Assembly (NCBI RefSeq): GCF_002285435.1
Contig: NZ_NSBT01000006.1
Span: forward strand, 2,501 to 66,500
From: Actibacterium ureilyticum
Lineage (GTDB): Bacteria > Pseudomonadota > Alphaproteobacteria > Rhodobacterales > Rhodobacteraceae
DNA length: 64,000 bases
Reading direction: 5' to 3'
Shown: piece after piece, positions 1 through 11,153 of the stretch
How positions within the stretch are numbered: position 1 is the stretch's first letter
Layout: every line of letters starts with the position of its first letter
Notes under the pieces: model-generated
What the model saw: the letters and a program-made list of their open reading frames with translations, nothing else
Databases searched by the model: none
What the model was told of the DNA's origin: nothing
Position numbers and translations under genes: made by a program

Positions 1-196
1 TGGAACCGCGTATCCCTTCCGAAACGACGATGTTGTCCAAGTCAAGTACACTAACCTGATGTGATCGGAAGATCGCATCATGTCCGCCTTCACGAACCAG
101 GAAGGCGGGCGGGAAAATGTATGACTTCTGATCCGGAGCGCCGTTCGATCGGCACGAAGTTTGGCCCTGCCAAGAGCCTTGCTTTTTCTGGATCAG
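1..196 (+). other. 3' part of the 16S-23S internal transcribed spacer
   Basis: Non-coding sequence directly upstream of the 23S gene. No tRNA cloverleaf is visible here, so any spacer tRNAs (usually Ile and Ala) would lie before the window. Short ORFs can be read but have no coding character. The last bases before the 23S gene can pair with the sequence after it, as expected of the processing stalk. Confidence 0.7.
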
Positions 197-3023
<2,827 letters not shown>

Positions 3024-3026
3024 GAT

Positions 3027-3051
3027 CCAGTAATAGCAAGGCTAATACTGG
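3027..3051 (+). other. hairpin in the 23S-5S spacer
   Basis: CCAGTA (3027-3032) and TACTGG (3046-3051) form a 6-bp stem just after the 23S 3' end. It is probably part of the pre-rRNA processing region. The rest of the spacer up to 3104 shows nothing further. Confidence 0.4.
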
Positions 3052-3104
3052 TCAGAAGCATACACAAAACACACATGTACTTGACTTGACTTGGTTTTTT
3101 CCTC

Positions 3105-3222
3105 GGTTTGGTGGTCACAGCGCCAGAGAAACACCCGATCCCATCCCGAACTCGGCCGTTAAGCTCGGTTGCGCCGATGGTACTGCGTCTCAAGACGTGG
3201 GAGAGTAGGTCACCGCCAAACC
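3105..3222 (+). rRNA. rrf: 5S ribosomal RNA
   Basis: A 118-nt gene. The ends GGTTTGG and CCAAACC pair as helix I. The internal blocks CCCGATCCCATCCCGAACTC and the GGGAGAGTAGGTC loop are typical of 5S rRNA. It lies 81 nt after the 23S gene, in the normal operon order. The ends are set by the terminal pairing. Confidence 0.95.
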
Positions 3223-3268
3223 TAGAAAAAAACCAATAATCTCTCTAAACGACAAAAATCGACAGTGA

Positions 3269-3345
<77 letters not shown>

Positions 3346-3384
3346 GTCGATAAAAAAGCTAGATCATCCCGACGCAAAACGCGC

Positions 3385-3894
3385 CTAACCGCCGTAAGCC
3401 TCAATCCGGTCCGCAGATAGCGCATAGCCGATATCCGCAAGCTGCGTCGAAACCGGCGCGGAACCAAACATCCCCGTAACCGTAACCGCATCAAAAAGAC
3501 CATCGCTTTCAAACGGGTCCGCGGTCGTCACAAAAACCAGTTGATTGGAAGGCGGCGGCGGGACGTGCACGCAGGCGCCCACATAGGGCACCAGGATGAA
3601 GGCGACGACGCCGGTGCCGCGATGATCCACCGGCACCACGAAACCCGAAAGCCGCACGACTTGGCCGTTCCAGTCGTCACGCAGGCCGGTCGATGCCGGT
3701 TGCTGGCTGGACAGGGGCGTATCGGGGTGGTCGACGAGGCCGCGCAGAACCGGCGTCTGGTGCAGGGGCGTCTTGGGTAACAGGTCTTCCCATTCCAGGT
3801 CGATGACCTGCTCTGCCCGCGCAAATGCCGGGGCCAGTGCCGATGCTGCCAACCCGGTCAGGACCGCGCGCCGATGCGGGCGGCGCTTTACCAT
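3385..3894 (-). CDS. DUF3299 periplasmic protein (ZrgE-like)
   Basis: A 169-residue exported protein of the DUF3299 family. Residues 1-27 look like a signal peptide (basic RRPHRR start, hydrophobic stretch, cleavage after ARA). The family core is LVPYVGACVHVPPPP at 101-115, with Cys and His residues that could bind metal. It is the last gene of a five-gene minus-strand operon and overlaps the preceding paralogue by 7 bases; GGAGG within that gene serves as its ribosome binding site. The operon (His-rich DUF2796 protein, ABC ATPase, FtsX-like permease, two DUF3299 proteins) matches the five-gene ZrgABCDE zinc transporter set described in Vibrio cholerae, as I recall it. A periplasmic role in zinc handling is inferred; the molecular function is unknown. 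Confidence 0.8.
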   Translation of the reverse strand: MVKRRPHRRAVLTGLAASALAPAFARAEQVIDLEWEDLLPKTPLHQTPVLRGLVDHPDTPLSSQQPASTGLRDDWNGQVVRLSGFVVPVDHRGTGVVAFILVPYVGACVHVPPPPSNQLVFVTTADPFESDGLFDAVTVTGMFGSAPVSTQLADIGYALSADRIEAYGG

Positions 3895-4409
3895 TCATAG
3901 ACCTCCATCGCCTCGGCGCGGATCGCATAGCCGGTCTGGCCCAGATCGGTCGATTGCAGTTGCGTGCTGATGGTGCCCGTCACCCAGACGGGATCCCACA
4001 GCTCATCCCCCGGCCAGGGCGTGTCGCTGTGGACCACGACCAGCTGGTTGGCCGGTGGTGGTGGCGTGTGGATGCAGGCGCCGACATAAGGCACCAGCAT
4101 GAAATCCCGCACCCCGTCCGCCGCGACATCGAAGGGAATGATGAAACCCGGCATCTTGATGTAAAGCCCGTCCAGCGCCGCGTTCAGCTTGATGCCGTTG
4201 GCGTCATAGATCGGGTTCCAGGTGTCGTTGAGCATGTCCATCTCGCCCTCGCCGATGATCTCGGAATAGGGGACGCCGGGGGGGATCAGATCCTCCCACA
4301 TGATTTCACGCGCGGTTTTGGCCATCGCGGCGACGGGCGCAAGGGCGGTCGCCGACAACAGCAAAAGTGCGGATCTGCGGTTCAGCAAAGGGGGCCTCGG
4401 ATTCTGCAT
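3888..4409 (-). CDS. DUF3299 periplasmic protein, paralogue (ZrgD-like)
   Basis: A 173-residue paralogue of the next gene in the operon. Residues 1-30 form a signal peptide (NRRSALLLLSATALAPVAAMA). The conserved core LVPYVGACIHTPPPP lies at 105-119, nearly identical to that of its neighbour, while the rest has diverged, so the pair is an old tandem duplication. Its start codon overlaps the stop of the upstream permease gene by one base (TGATG), which implies translational coupling. The position suggests a periplasmic partner of the ABC-type complex. No enzyme activity can be inferred from the sequence. Confidence 0.8.
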   Translation of the reverse strand: MQNPRPPLLNRRSALLLLSATALAPVAAMAKTAREIMWEDLIPPGVPYSEIIGEGEMDMLNDTWNPIYDANGIKLNAALDGLYIKMPGFIIPFDVAADGVRDFMLVPYVGACIHTPPPPANQLVVVHSDTPWPGDELWDPVWVTGTISTQLQSTDLGQTGYAIRAEAMEVYEW

Positions 4410-5659
4410 CAGCTTTTCACCATCATACCATCGGCCAGGGACAATCTATAGGCGCGAAAGGCCGGGACCAGGCTGACCAGTGCGCCGGCCGCGACCACCC
4501 CCGCCAGCACCAGCCCCTCGCGTAGCGACGGTGCGTCGATGGGCAGCCACAGGCCAAACGCGCTGTCCAGAACCGGCTGGGCCACGAACAGCCCGGCATA
4601 AAGCAGCGCCAGCCCCAAAACCGCGCCCATCGCGGCGGTCAGCATCGCCTCGATCACCAACAGGCCGAAGATCGTACCGGGCCGCGCGCCCATCGCGCGA
4701 AAGATCGCCATCTCGCGGCGGCGTTCGTTCAGGCTGGAAAAGATCGTGGCCATCATCCCGATCAGGGCCGTGACCACCACCATGGCCGAGACCGCCAGCA
4801 AAGCGGTTTCGGCGATGCCGACGATGGCCCAAAGCTCTTGCAGGGCGACACCGGGCAGAACGGCCAGAAGCGGCTCTTGCGGGTATTCATTGATCGCGCG
4901 TTGCAGGCGAAAGGTCTGCAGCGGGCTTTGCACACCGATCAGCGCGGCGGTGACCGCCTTGGGCGTCAGGTCCATCTGGCGGATGACGTCGACGGGTGTG
5001 GACTGACCGGGGATCTGGGCGCCGCTGCGCCAGTCGACATGGATCGCCTCGATCGCCTGAAGGCTGACAATCACGGTGCGGTCGACCGGCGTGCCGGTCT
5101 TGGCCAGGATGCCCGAGATGCGGAACGGCTGATCCTTGTGTTCGGTGAATGACGCCAGCCCATGCGCCACGACGATCGGGTCCCCCACGCGGTAACCCAG
5201 CGTGGCGGCGACATCGGCGCCGATCACGGTGTCGAACAGGTCGTCCATCACCGCGCCCTGGGCAATCGCAAGCGACCTGCCCTGGCGGTACTTGTAGCGG
5301 TCGAAGAATTCGCGCGTCGTGCCCATGACCCGGAACTGGCGGTGACTGTCCCCCAGCGAGATCGGCACGATCCAGTCGATCTCGGGCCGGGCGGCGATGT
5401 CCTGATAGCTTTGCCAGGTCACGTTGTTCGTCGCATTGCCGATGCGGAACACGGAATAAAGCAGCAGCTGCACCGAGCCCGACCGCGCGCCGACGATCAG
5501 GTCGGTGCCCGAGATCGTGTCGGCAAAGCTGGCCTTGGCCCCGGTGCGGACCTTTTCCACCCCCAGAAACAGCATGACCGACAGCGCAATCGCCAAAATG
5601 GTCATGCCCACGGTCAGGGCGCGCGCGAAAAGCGATGCAAGGGCCAGGCGCAGGATCAT
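4409..5659 (-). CDS. ABC transporter permease, MacB/FtsX type (ZrgC-like)
   Basis: A 416-residue inner-membrane protein with the FtsX/MacB layout: one N-terminal membrane segment (about 7-30), a large periplasmic domain (about 40-265), then three C-terminal membrane segments (about 275-305, 328-360 and 385-408). Such permeases use ATP for mechanical work on periplasmic or envelope partners and do not form a classical import channel. The stop overlaps the next gene, and the start overlaps the ATPase gene by 4 bases (ATGA), so ATPase and permease are translationally coupled. The operon context suggests a zinc-related complex; a lipoprotein-release or efflux role is an alternative. Confidence 0.82.
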   Translation of the reverse strand: MILRLALASLFARALTVGMTILAIALSVMLFLGVEKVRTGAKASFADTISGTDLIVGARSGSVQLLLYSVFRIGNATNNVTWQSYQDIAARPEIDWIVPISLGDSHRQFRVMGTTREFFDRYKYRQGRSLAIAQGAVMDDLFDTVIGADVAATLGYRVGDPIVVAHGLASFTEHKDQPFRISGILAKTGTPVDRTVIVSLQAIEAIHVDWRSGAQIPGQSTPVDVIRQMDLTPKAVTAALIGVQSPLQTFRLQRAINEYPQEPLLAVLPGVALQELWAIVGIAETALLAVSAMVVVTALIGMMATIFSSLNERRREMAIFRAMGARPGTIFGLLVIEAMLTAAMGAVLGLALLYAGLFVAQPVLDSAFGLWLPIDAPSLREGLVLAGVVAAGALVSLVPAFRAYRLSLADGMMVKS

Positions 5660-6351
5660 GCGGCGGCCCGTGTGATGCGGGCGATATCGGTGATCCCGAC
5701 AACGCGGTCGAACCTGTCCCCCAGTCGCGGATCGTGGCTGACCATCAGAAGCGCGGTGTTTTGCGCCGCTTTCTGCTGGAACAGAAGATCAAGAAAGGCC
5801 GCCTGGCTGTTGGCGTCCAGCGCCGATGTCGGTTCGTCCGCGACGATCAGCGGCGGCTGACCGATCAGGGCCCGGGCGACGGCGACGCGCTGTTGCTGCC
5901 CCACGCTCAGGGTATGGGCCTTGGCGGTAAAGACATCGCCCGGCAGGCCAAGCGCGGTGCAGATCGCGGCGGCGTCGGCCCGCGCATCCGCGACACGCCC
6001 GCGCCGCTGTGGCGCAAAGCGCAGCGGCAGCAGGATGTTGTCGACGACCGAGCCGAAGGGCAGCAGGTTGAACTGTTGGAAGATCACCCCGATCTGTTCG
6101 GCGCGGAACCTGTCCCGGCCCGCGCCGCTCAGGCCGGTGATGTCCGTTCCGTTCACCAGAATCGTGCCCGATTCCGGCAACAAGGTGCCGCAGATCAGTG
6201 ACAGAAGGGTGGATTTGCCCGCGCCGCTATCGCCCAGCAGCAGGACGGATTCCCCCGCCGCGACGCTGAAATCGGGCACCGACAGCGCAAAGCCCGCCCG
6301 GCCCGGCCAGCGGAATGTCACGCCCGACAGTTTCAGGACCGGCTGCGTCAC
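5656..6351 (-). CDS. ABC transporter ATP-binding protein (ZrgB-like)
   Basis: A 231-residue ATPase of the LolD/MacB class. Walker A GDSGAGKS is at 40-47, the signature LSVGQQQR at 148-155 (V for the usual second Gly), Walker B LIVADEP at 168-174, and an H-loop SHDPR follows. The length is typical for a stand-alone MacB-like nucleotide-binding subunit. It is followed by the permease (4-base overlap) and preceded, one base away, by the His-rich DUF2796 gene, so it acts with both. Confidence 0.88.
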   Translation of the reverse strand: MTQPVLKLSGVTFRWPGRAGFALSVPDFSVAAGESVLLLGDSGAGKSTLLSLICGTLLPESGTILVNGTDITGLSGAGRDRFRAEQIGVIFQQFNLLPFGSVVDNILLPLRFAPQRRGRVADARADAAAICTALGLPGDVFTAKAHTLSVGQQQRVAVARALIGQPPLIVADEPTSALDANSQAAFLDLLFQQKAAQNTALLMVSHDPRLGDRFDRVVGITDIARITRAAA

Positions 6352-6352
6352 G

Positions 6353-6949
6353 TCAGAACAGGCTGCGCAGGTCCAGCGTGGGCGCGTCGCGTTCGACCTC
6401 GAACGCCTGCGCGCCAGAGGGGCCGAGGATCTGAACCTCGACCTCGCGCGCGTTTTCGAACCTGTCGAAATAGGCGAATGCGATCTCGGTCAGCGCCTGC
6501 GGATTGGCGCAGGTCAGGGTGTACTGGGCGTGGAATTCGGTATGCCCGGCCTCTTCTGCGTGTTCTTCATGATCCTCGTGCTCATGTACGTCTTCGTGCT
6601 CATGTTCATCGTGATCATGGTCACCATGCGCCTCGTACTCGGACTCGAGCGCGGCGCTGGCCTGGGTGACGGAACAGCCCGCCTCGGCCGGCATCACGAA
6701 CAGGTCCAGCGGGGTGGCAAGCGTTGCCACTGCCGCATCCACGGCGGCGCGGTCGGCCTCGCTTTGTGCGGCGTATTCGAACCCCACGATATCGGCGCCG
6801 GGGGCGCTGAATTCCATGGCGACGGTCGTGCCGTCGATCGCGATGTACAGGGCGCCGACGCCGTGTTCATGGGCGTCCATGTGGCGCGTATCCTGGGCCA
6901 GGGCCGGGGTGGCGGCCAGAAGGGCAATCAGGGAAATCGTCTGTTTCAT
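6353..6949 (-). CDS. His-rich periplasmic DUF2796 protein (ZrgA-like)
   Basis: A 198-residue exported protein of the DUF2796 (ZrgA) family. Signal peptide residues 1-19 (cleavage after ALAQ or nearby) are followed by an HMDAHEHG segment and, at about 108-140, a strongly acidic His-rich tract (alternating H, D and E), the hallmark of periplasmic zinc-capture proteins. The frame is open upstream to 7192, but the start at 6949 is chosen because it gives a clean signal peptide and leaves the operator region outside the gene. It is the first gene of the five-gene operon. A Zur-like palindrome lies about 97 bases upstream, supporting zinc control. Confidence 0.85.
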   Translation of the reverse strand: MKQTISLIALLAATPALAQDTRHMDAHEHGVGALYIAIDGTTVAMEFSAPGADIVGFEYAAQSEADRAAVDAAVATLATPLDLFVMPAEAGCSVTQASAALESEYEAHGDHDHDEHEHEDVHEHEDHEEHAEEAGHTEFHAQYTLTCANPQALTEIAFAYFDRFENAREVEVQILGPSGAQAFEVERDAPTLDLRSLF

Positions 6950-7045
6950 GGGATGTCCGTTCAAATGGAATGCAACATGTTCAGCCGGGGCGGCGGGCCA
7001 TTCCCCCATGGGCGGTGACGCGCCTGACCTTTGGCATTTCAGGAT

Positions 7046-7065
7046 TGTTATTTTATAATATAACA
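7046..7065 (-). promoter_or_regulatory. candidate Zur operator
   Basis: A 20-base near-perfect inverted repeat, TGTTATTTTATAATATAACA, with only one mismatched pair. It resembles the AT-rich TGTTATA...TATAACA boxes bound by Zur in alphaproteobacteria. It sits in the intergenic gap upstream of the DUF2796 gene (start 6949) and after the hmuV stop. The assignment is by resemblance and by the zinc-type operon downstream. Confidence 0.65.
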
Positions 7066-7081
7066 GAACGCAAGCACCCGA

Positions 7082-7102
7082 CCCGCGCCAGATGCGCGCG
7101 GG
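7082..7102 (-). terminator. GC-rich hairpin after hmuV
   Basis: CCCGCGC (7082-7088) and GCGCGGG (7096-7102) form a 7-bp stem with a 7-base loop, 11 bases past the hmuV stop on the minus strand. There is no clear U-tract, so termination is probably partial or Rho-assisted. Confidence 0.35.
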
Positions 7103-7112
7103 CCAAGGACGG

Positions 7113-7916
7113 TCAGGGCCTGTGCGCCGGGCCCGGGCCGGTCGATGCGGTGTGCGGTAACAGAAAGGTGCTGTCGAAAACCGGTGTTTCATTCACACGC
7201 AGCGCACAGCCATAGGCCACGGACAGGTCGTGATCGTTGAACACCTTGGCCGGTGTGTCCTGCCGCACCAGCGCGCCGTTGTGGATCAGCGCGACACTGT
7301 CGGCGAACATCGCCGTCAGGTTCAGATCGTGCATCACCGCAACCACCCCGCCGCCGGCTTTGGCATAGTCATGGGCCAGCTGCATCACCGTCAGCTGGTG
7401 CCCGATATCCAGGCTGGCGACCGGTTCGTCCAGAAACAGCCAGCGCGGCTCGCCCGCGACGACCGGCTCCCAGATCTGGCACAGGACACGGGCCAGCTGC
7501 ACGCGCTGCTGCTCGCCGCCCGACAGCTCCTGATAGAACCGGCCTTCGAACCCGGCCAGGTCGACCGCGGCCAGCGCCCGGTGGGGCAGGGCGGCGCGGT
7601 CGGCGCCGATCCCCGCGATCAGGCCCAGGCGCACGACCTCGAGCACGGTAAAGGGAAAGGCCATGGGCGTGGATTGCGGCAGCACCCCGCGCGTGGCGGC
7701 CAGTTTCCAGGGCGGGGTGGTGCGGATATCGTGCCGCGACAGGGAGATCGCGCCGTCGAATTCCACATCCCCCGTCAGCGCCCGCAGCAGGGTCGTCTTG
7801 CCCGACCCGTTGGGGCCGACAATCGCCGTCAGCTCGCCCGGGCGGGCGGTAAAGGTCAGGTCGCGCAGCACCTGATTGTCGCCCAGTCGAACACCGATAT
7901 CCTTCGCGATCAACAT
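7113..7916 (-). CDS. hmuV: hemin ABC transporter ATP-binding protein
   Basis: A 267-residue ATPase of the FecE/BtuD type that powers heme import across the inner membrane. Walker A GPNGSGKT is at 34-41, LSGGEQQR at 131-138, and Walker B RWLFLDEP at 158-165, followed by ASLD. A His-containing switch (VMHDLN) follows. It is the last gene of the hmuSTUV operon, 6 bases after hmuU. The C-terminal tail is short, rich in Pro and Gly, and appears unconserved. Confidence 0.93.
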   Translation of the reverse strand: MLIAKDIGVRLGDNQVLRDLTFTARPGELTAIVGPNGSGKTTLLRALTGDVEFDGAISLSRHDIRTTPPWKLAATRGVLPQSTPMAFPFTVLEVVRLGLIAGIGADRAALPHRALAAVDLAGFEGRFYQELSGGEQQRVQLARVLCQIWEPVVAGEPRWLFLDEPVASLDIGHQLTVMQLAHDYAKAGGGVVAVMHDLNLTAMFADSVALIHNGALVRQDTPAKVFNDHDLSVAYGCALRVNETPVFDSTFLLPHTASTGPGPAHRP

Positions 7917-7922
7917 GTGCCC

Positions 7923-9002
7923 TCACATATCCAGAATGCCGCGCCGCCGCAGCAGGATCCACAGGAAGAACGGCGCGCCGATCACTGCGGTGATGATCCC
8001 GATCGGCAGCTCGGCCGGGGCGACCATCGTGCGGCTGATCACATCGGCCAGCAACAGCAGGGACGCCCCCAGCAGCGCCGCGTTCGGCAGCAGGAACCGG
8101 TGGTCAGGCCCGATCACCAGGCGCAGCAGGTGCGGCACCACGATGCCGACGAACCCGATCCCGCCCGATATCGCCACCGCTGCCCCGGTCAGCGCGGCCA
8201 CCCCCAGGATCGACAGGTTCTTGACCCGCTGCACCGGGATGCCCAGATGCCCGGCCGCGGCCTCGCCCAGGGCCAGCCCGTTCAGGCCGGTCGACAAAAG
8301 CGGCGCGGCCAGCAGCAACAGCACGATCATCGGCCCGGCGGCAAAGACCTTGGACCATGTCGCGCCGCCCAGCGATCCCAGCGACCAGAAGGTCAGGTCG
8401 CGCAGCTGTGCGTCATCGGCGATGAAGATCAGCATCCCCGCCATGGCGTTCGTCATCGCCCCCAGCGCGATCCCCGCCAGCAGCATCGTCGCGACCGAGG
8501 TCCGCCCGCGCCGCGTCGACACGCGGTAAAGCACCATCGTCGCCGCCCAGGCCCCGATGAAGGCCGCCGCCGGAACGGTGTAATAGCCCAGGAAATCGGC
8601 CATGCGCGCGGGCAGATAGCCGCCCAGCACGATGGCGCAGATCGCCCCCAGCGATGCGCCGGAGCTGACCCCGATCAGCGCGGGATCGGCCAGCGGGTTG
8701 CGAAAGAGCCCCTGAAGCACCGCGCCCGAAACCGCAAGCCCGGCGCCGACCAGAACGCCCATCACCAGCCGGGGCATGCGGATGTCGAACAGCACGACCC
8801 GGTCGCGCAGCGACAGTTCGCGCCCCTGGACCCAATCGCCAAGCGCCGCCAGAAGCGAGGTATCCGACGCGCCATAGGTCAGGCTGAACAGGCTGATCCC
8901 GGCCAACAGGACCGACAGGGCCCAGAACAGCCGGCGCGCCAGCGGTGCACGGTCACCTTGCGTCTGCGTGGCGGCCGGCATGATGTGATCTGCAACGGCC
9001 AT
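7923..9002 (-). CDS. hmuU: hemin ABC transporter permease (FecCD family)
   Basis: A 359-residue multi-spanning permease of the FecCD/BtuC family with about ten membrane helices. Visible family blocks include RMPRLVMGVLVGAGLAVSGA near the second helix, NPLADPALIGVSSGASLGA, and the C-terminal GIVVPHLLRLVIGPDHR. It takes heme from HmuT and works with HmuV. It lies 5 bases downstream of hmuT in the operon. Confidence 0.93.
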   Translation of the reverse strand: MAVADHIMPAATQTQGDRAPLARRLFWALSVLLAGISLFSLTYGASDTSLLAALGDWVQGRELSLRDRVVLFDIRMPRLVMGVLVGAGLAVSGAVLQGLFRNPLADPALIGVSSGASLGAICAIVLGGYLPARMADFLGYYTVPAAAFIGAWAATMVLYRVSTRRGRTSVATMLLAGIALGAMTNAMAGMLIFIADDAQLRDLTFWSLGSLGGATWSKVFAAGPMIVLLLLAAPLLSTGLNGLALGEAAAGHLGIPVQRVKNLSILGVAALTGAAVAISGGIGFVGIVVPHLLRLVIGPDHRFLLPNAALLGASLLLLADVISRTMVAPAELPIGIITAVIGAPFFLWILLRRRGILDM

Positions 9003-9007
9003 GCAAC

Positions 9008-9877
9008 TCAGCCTTCCGATCCGTAAAGCGCGGCATTCAGGTCAAAGGCGGCCTGTGCCGTGCGCGGACCGAAACCCAACAGGTAAAGCCCGTTCATCGT
9101 CACGATCGCGCGCGACGCCGCAGCGGGGGTCGTGGCGATGGCGGGCATGGCCAGCACCTGTTCCACGGTGCCATGCCCGCCGCCGCGATCCATCATCAGG
9201 ATGGCATCCGGCGCGGCGGCTGTGATCGCCTCGTCGGTGACGGGCTTATAGCCTTCGAACGCGTCAAGGGCGTTGATCGCGCCCGACAGCGCGATGATCC
9301 CGTCGGCAGCCGTCCCGCGCCCCGAGGCCATGATCCGCCCGCCCTGGGTCGACAGGATGAACATCACCCGTTTCTTGCCCTGCTGCGCGGCGGCCATCGC
9401 TTCGGCCGCCTGCAGGCTGGCCTCGGTCCGGGTGGCCAGTTCGGTGCCCTTGTCGGGCACGCCCAGCCGGTCGGCGACGGCCTGGATCTTGGCGGCGATG
9501 GCCGCGCGGTCGAACCCGTCGGGCACGGTCACGAAGGGCACGCGCGCCGCATCCAGAAGCGCGATGGTTTCCGGCGGGCCGGACCCCTCTTCGGCCAGGA
9601 TCAGGTCGGGATCGACGGCCAGGATCCCCTCGGCCGACAGGCGGCGCATATAGCCCACATCGGCCAGCCACTGCGCCGCATCGGGATAGATCGATGTCGT
9701 GTCGCGGGCCACCAGCCGGTCCTGTTCGCCCAGGGCATAGATGATTTCGGTCAGCGACCCGCCGATGGATACCACCCGCTTGGCCGCAGGCTCTGCCGCG
9801 GCGGCTGCGGCGGCGAACACCACCAGGCACAAGGTCAGCGCCAGGTGCGTGCGCACGATCCCCGACGCGCCGCTCAT
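9008..9877 (-). CDS. hmuT: periplasmic hemin-binding protein
   Basis: A 289-residue class III periplasmic binding protein. Signal peptide residues 1-28 (LALTLCLVVFAAAAAAAEP) precede the conserved opening RVVSIGGSLTEIIYALGEQD. The frame extends upstream to 10120 inside hmuS, but the start at 9877 overlaps the hmuS stop by 4 bases (ATGA) and is followed by the signal peptide. It delivers heme to HmuUV. Confidence 0.92.
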   Translation of the reverse strand: MSGASGIVRTHLALTLCLVVFAAAAAAAEPAAKRVVSIGGSLTEIIYALGEQDRLVARDTTSIYPDAAQWLADVGYMRRLSAEGILAVDPDLILAEEGSGPPETIALLDAARVPFVTVPDGFDRAAIAAKIQAVADRLGVPDKGTELATRTEASLQAAEAMAAAQQGKKRVMFILSTQGGRIMASGRGTAADGIIALSGAINALDAFEGYKPVTDEAITAAAPDAILMMDRGGGHGTVEQVLAMPAIATTPAAASRAIVTMNGLYLLGFGPRTAQAAFDLNAALYGSEG

Positions 9878-10923
9878 TCCGCGGCCTCGACCGGTGCGGC
9901 CTGCGCGACCAGCGCGGCGACCATTTCGGCGAACGCATCGAAATGCGCGGGGTCTTCGCGCCGGGTGCCGAAGATCTGCAGGATCAGCATCCCGTCCTTG
10001 TCGAACGCCTCGACCGACAGGGCCGGTCCCTGGCGCGAGGATTTGGCGACCGCCACGACCTCGGCAATGTGATCGGCGCGCAGATGCAGGTTGAAGCCGG
10101 GATCCAGCACGTTCAGCCACGGCCCCATCGGTTTCACCGTGTCGACCGGCCCGCCATGGATCTGGATGCAGCCCATGTTGCCCACGAAGATCATCACGTG
10201 AATACCGGTGCCCGACAGGTTCGACAGCAGGGTATCGACCGCATCACCGGGCAGCGGCCGGACATAGGGCGCCCCGGCTATCCGGTAGGCGCCCAGCCGG
10301 TTCATCTTGAGCTTGCGCAGGATGCCCATGAACTGATGCGTGTCGGTCATCTGGTCCCATTCCGCGCGCAGCCGGTCGGCCTTGTCGGGATCGGCGCGGG
10401 GCGGTTCGGTGGGCACGCGCTCCGACAGGCTCAGATCGGCGGATTGATCGGCCAGCGCCAGCGCGGTGACCTGCTTCTGCCATTCCTGCAGATCGGATTC
10501 CTCGCGCAGGAAGATCTTGTGCACCGCATCGCCCGCCGCATCGAAGATCTGGACCGACCGCCGCGCGCCATCGTCGATGGCGAAGGCATGCACCCAGTGG
10601 CGGGGGAAGAAACGGCTGTCGATATCCTTGTTCACGACCATCGTGGCATGCTCGCCCCCGCGATAGTTTTCGAACACACCGACCTTTTCGATCACGCAGC
10701 TTTCATTGCGGGTCAGCGCCATCACCGGGCCCAGGTTCATGACATGCGCGATCACCCGGTCGGGATGCGCTTCGATTCGCGTCACCGTGTGGCCGATATC
10801 GGCGGCCACCAGCGCGGCCTCGGTGATCCCCAGCTTGGCCGCCAGGTCGCGGGCCCGCAATTTGTCGTTCTCGGCCCGCGCGGTGCGGATATCTTCTGCC
10901 GAAAGCCGGTTCTTCCCTGACAT
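9874..10923 (-). CDS. hmuS: hemin-degrading / heme-handling factor
   Basis: A 349-residue cytoplasmic protein of the HemS/ChuS/HmuS family, made of two related halves. Recognisable family segments include TRNESCVIEKVGVFENYRGG, the DSRFFPRHWVHAFAI block, and in the second half GNMGCIQIHGGPV. It binds imported heme and passes it on or degrades it. The start at 10923 is chosen over 11028 because AAAGGAAAGG lies 7 bases upstream. It is the first gene of the hmuSTUV operon, divergent from hmuR. Confidence 0.92.
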   Translation of the reverse strand: MSGKNRLSAEDIRTARAENDKLRARDLAAKLGITEAALVAADIGHTVTRIEAHPDRVIAHVMNLGPVMALTRNESCVIEKVGVFENYRGGEHATMVVNKDIDSRFFPRHWVHAFAIDDGARRSVQIFDAAGDAVHKIFLREESDLQEWQKQVTALALADQSADLSLSERVPTEPPRADPDKADRLRAEWDQMTDTHQFMGILRKLKMNRLGAYRIAGAPYVRPLPGDAVDTLLSNLSGTGIHVMIFVGNMGCIQIHGGPVDTVKPMGPWLNVLDPGFNLHLRADHIAEVVAVAKSSRQGPALSVEAFDKDGMLILQIFGTRREDPAHFDAFAEMVAALVAQAAPVEAAE

Positions 10924-11031
10924 TCCAGAGCCTTTCCTTTGGGTGTTGGTGGAACCTTGCGCGCGGGCCGCGTGATCTTGGGCAACACGGATCGCTGGCT
11001 GGGTGAAAAGCGGGTGTGCCGCATTCAATAG

Positions 11032-11058
11032 TTGACAGAATTAATAGGTTTTTATAGG
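11032..11058 (+). promoter_or_regulatory. possible hmuR promoter core
   Basis: TTGACA (11032-11037) and TATAGG (11053-11058) with a short 15-base spacer lie in an AT-rich patch of the divergent hmuS-hmuR gap. I could not recognise a Fur, Irr or IscR box with confidence, although iron control is expected. Confidence 0.35.
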
Positions 11059-11153
11059 ACGCGCAAGTCTCGCCGCATTCAGGCGACACACAAGACCGCG
11101 ATCGCCAGCCCCGAGCAAGCATCCATACGCGAGCATAACAAGGGGAAGATATC

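Noticed and set aside
1-196. A possible tRNA in the ITS
   Set aside because: I found no cloverleaf or anticodon arm; the Ile and Ala spacer tRNAs normally lie closer to 16S and are probably before the window.
7230-9026. A 598-codon plus-strand ORF opposite hmuU and hmuV
   Set aside because: It is antisense to clear ABC transporter genes; its product is low-complexity (Gln, Arg, Gly, His) as expected from the complement of a high-GC gene.
10924-11153. A Fur, Irr or RirA box in the hmuS-hmuR gap
   Set aside because: The gap has a TTGACA and AT-rich stretches, but no sequence fitted these motifs well enough to claim one.
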